From contig CAJTEW010000012.1 of the NCBI GenBank assembly GCA_910575605.1, positions 67,501 to 102,363 of the forward strand: DNA of 34,863 nucleotides, written 5' to 3'. A model generated the notes under the pieces. It searched no databases. It was not told the origin of the DNA and saw only the letters and a list, made by a program, of their open reading frames with translations. Made by a program: the position numbers and the translations under genes. Origin of the DNA: Lachnospiraceae bacterium (GTDB lineage: Bacteria > Bacillota > Clostridia > Lachnospirales > Lachnospiraceae). Positions 33,645 through 34,863 of the stretch are shown here, piece by piece; the stretch's first letter is position 1; each line of letters starts with the position of its first letter.

Positions 33645-33687
33645 TTTATAATCTAGCATAACAGGGGAAAGTGACAGGAAGGTGACA
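33645..33687 (-). promoter_or_regulatory. Regulated promoter of the second ABC operon: 11-bp direct repeats and -10 box
   Basis: Two head-to-tail 11-bp repeats, GGAAAGTGACA (33666-33676) and GGAAGGTGACA (33677-33687) as read on the plus strand, differ at one base. On the reverse strand a TATAAA (33650-33645) follows about 15 bp downstream, so the repeats occupy the -35 region. This is the standard geometry for activation by an OmpR-family regulator, here probably the one at 28406. Confidence 0.6.
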
Positions 33688-33816
33688 TTTTTATTAAAAA
33701 TATAATACCTTTGTGCAAAGTAATATTTATTTTATCTGCATTTTTTCCGATATAAATAATAATAAGGTTAAATATATTGTCTGAGATTTGCAGATGATTA
33801 ATATGGAGGGATTGTT

Positions 33817-34788
33817 ATGGATAAATGTACATGTTATAATTCTACTCCTTTTCAGAAAATTCAGCCATGGACTGAAAAGATTTCTGCTGGGCAGATGGAA
33901 AATATAGAGAAAAATTTTGCTTCGGCAAAGCCAATGAATGACGAGCCTCTTGCAATCAAGAAGGATGCTTCAGTCCAGACAGCAGTGCCGGCTCCTGTAG
34001 AGCGTAAGGGAGTTATAAGTGTTATAAATCATGTAAAACCATTTTATACAGGCTATGCACGGATTGATAATGCAATTACAGATGCCTTGTATGGCAAAAG
34101 TCAAGAATTGAAGGACAATGTGTACGATATTATGTGGAATGATCTGCTCCGTCATAACGTACATGGTTTAGAAGAAAAAGATAGAACCGCATTAATTTCC
34201 CTGGGTGTTCAGAAGGCAGAGTATCTTGCAGATCAGTTTATGGATGATAAGACAAAAGCCTCTTTTATGGAAGCCATACGTTCTGTTGCCCGGATTGGTA
34301 TGGAAGGTAAGCGTGTCAGCGCCTGTGAGATGGAGTATAATGTGAAATATGCTGTCTGCCTGGATGGGAATAACCACGTACATGACGACAACATGGAAGA
34401 ATATCTTTTTGCTATGGAGAGGGAAGCACCGGATACATATAAGACATATCAGGAGCTTCGCAAGTCTTCAAAAAACGGCGAAGTAGATGCAGCATTCTTT
34501 GCACTTCACTGGGCGATGAAAAATCTAGATCTGATAGCCTCAAACAGGCCAGGGTATCAGCGGCATAAGGATGAGCAGTATGAAAAGCTTCAGAAAGTAA
34601 AGCTTGCTGATACTTTTTCTGGGGCAGATACTTCCAGTAAGGAAAAGTTTCTTTCGTCTATTGTGGAGAAGCTTAAGATGAACCAGAATTTGCAGCAGAG
34701 CTTCTTTATGGAGCAGATTATGAGGATGTCGAAGACCTCCAGTACATATCTGCTTGAAAGACAGATGGTTTTGACAGGGAAGGCATAG
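33817..34788 (+). CDS. Hypothetical protein, 323 aa
   Basis: I do not recognise this protein. It has no signal peptide or membrane segment and is rich in Lys, Glu, Asp and Met, with predicted mostly helical content after residue 65. Residues 40-65 form a low-complexity Ala/Pro/Val linker (QTAVPAPVER). Two cysteines lie at the N terminus (CTC, 4-6). The start is well supported by GGAGGG 7 nt upstream. It stands alone, with reverse-strand ABC genes on the left and a large palindrome on the right. The frame, strong ribosome binding site and length make it a real gene. Confidence 0.85.
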   Translation: MDKCTCYNSTPFQKIQPWTEKISAGQMENIEKNFASAKPMNDEPLAIKKDASVQTAVPAPVERKGVISVINHVKPFYTGYARIDNAITDALYGKSQELKDNVYDIMWNDLLRHNVHGLEEKDRTALISLGVQKAEYLADQFMDDKTKASFMEAIRSVARIGMEGKRVSACEMEYNVKYAVCLDGNNHVHDDNMEEYLFAMEREAPDTYKTYQELRKSSKNGEVDAAFFALHWAMKNLDLIASNRPGYQRHKDEQYEKLQKVKLADTFSGADTSSKEKFLSSIVEKLKMNQNLQQSFFMEQIMRMSKTSSTYLLERQMVLTGKA

Positions 34789-34807
34789 GAGCCAGCAGGG
34801 GACAGGG

Positions 34808-34863
34808 AAAAGCGAATCGGGGACGGGGTATTTTTAAAAATACCCCGTCCCCGATTCGCTTTT
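34808..34863. repeat. Perfect 56-bp palindrome (REP-like / bidirectional terminator)
   Basis: Bases 34808-34835 are the exact reverse complement of 34836-34863, with no loop beyond the central TTTTTAAAAA and without a mismatch. The core GGGGACGGGGTA / TACCCCGTCCCC is GC-rich against AT-rich surroundings, and the outer arms end in AAAA and TTTT. It can act as an intrinsic terminator for the 323-aa gene in either direction. The GGGGACGG...CCGTCCCC form recalls dispersed REP-type palindromes in Firmicutes. It reaches the window edge and may extend further. Confidence 0.85.

Overview
The window looks like the chromosome of a low-to-moderate GC anaerobic Firmicute, most likely a gut Lachnospiraceae (Clostridium cluster XIVa). 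The evidence is the 23S rRNA sequence, A/G-rich Shine-Dalgarno sites (AGGAGG type), lipoprotein-anchored sugar-binding proteins, a YesN-like AraC regulator with transmembrane sensor, and a double-cubane-cluster type Fe-S reductase, which is typical of strict anaerobes. No species call is justified from the sequence alone.

Layout. (1) 1-1188 is the 3' part of a 23S rRNA gene. tRNA-Asn(GTT) follows directly, with no 5S gene between them. (2) 1320-3037 is a 1.7-kb cassette bounded by a 59-bp exact direct repeat of tRNA-Asn. It carries its own promoter, a small four-cysteine protein and a HipA/CtkA-like kinase, but no integrase. The right repeat abuts a truncated ABC-2 permease gene. (3) 3771-10982 is a carbohydrate module: a membrane-anchored AraC-type sensor-regulator, a CUT1 binding lipoprotein, two permeases and a DUF4091-type glycoside-hydrolase-like protein. 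The last gene ends inside a hairpin that copies the tRNA-Asn anticodon arm. (4) A convergent M20 amidohydrolase sits at 11011-12174. (5) 12491-16428 is an SsuBAC-like ABC importer followed by an enolase-superfamily (MR/MLE) dehydratase-like enzyme. (6) 16539-19810 is a separately promoted two-gene operon: a PucR-family regulator, overlapping by 4 nt a 717-residue protein in which a complete HgdB/double-cubane-cluster domain is fused to a second PucR-type regulator. A strong terminator follows. (7) 19999-21144 is a gene graveyard: the C-terminal half of a MalG permease, a LacI repressor with an in-frame stop and truncation, and the C-terminal tail of a sugar-phosphate isomerase/epimerase. (8) 21311-26447 is a response regulator-histidine kinase-ABC ATPase-FtsX permease module. 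(9) 26645-30249 holds a shikimate kinase, an MFS transporter and a second response regulator-kinase pair, convergent with a second ABC ATPase-permease pair (33600-30221). (10) 33817-34788 is an unrecognised 323-aa gene, followed by a perfect 56-bp palindrome that reaches the window edge.

How the parts fit. The two ABC-permease modules with dedicated two-component systems resemble peptide/antibiotic sensing-and-export or envelope-stress systems. Direct repeats with 11-bp spacing, of the kind OmpR-family regulators bind, lie upstream of both transporter operons. The strongest candidate for an undescribed system is the DCCP-PucR fusion with its PucR partner: a low-potential Fe-S reductase domain covalently attached to a helix-turn-helix regulator. 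It sits immediately downstream of an importer-dehydratase operon that it may control. The tRNA-Asn duplication with its kinase cassette, and a third 19-nt echo of the same tRNA at 10971, suggest this tRNA gene has been a repeated recombination target.
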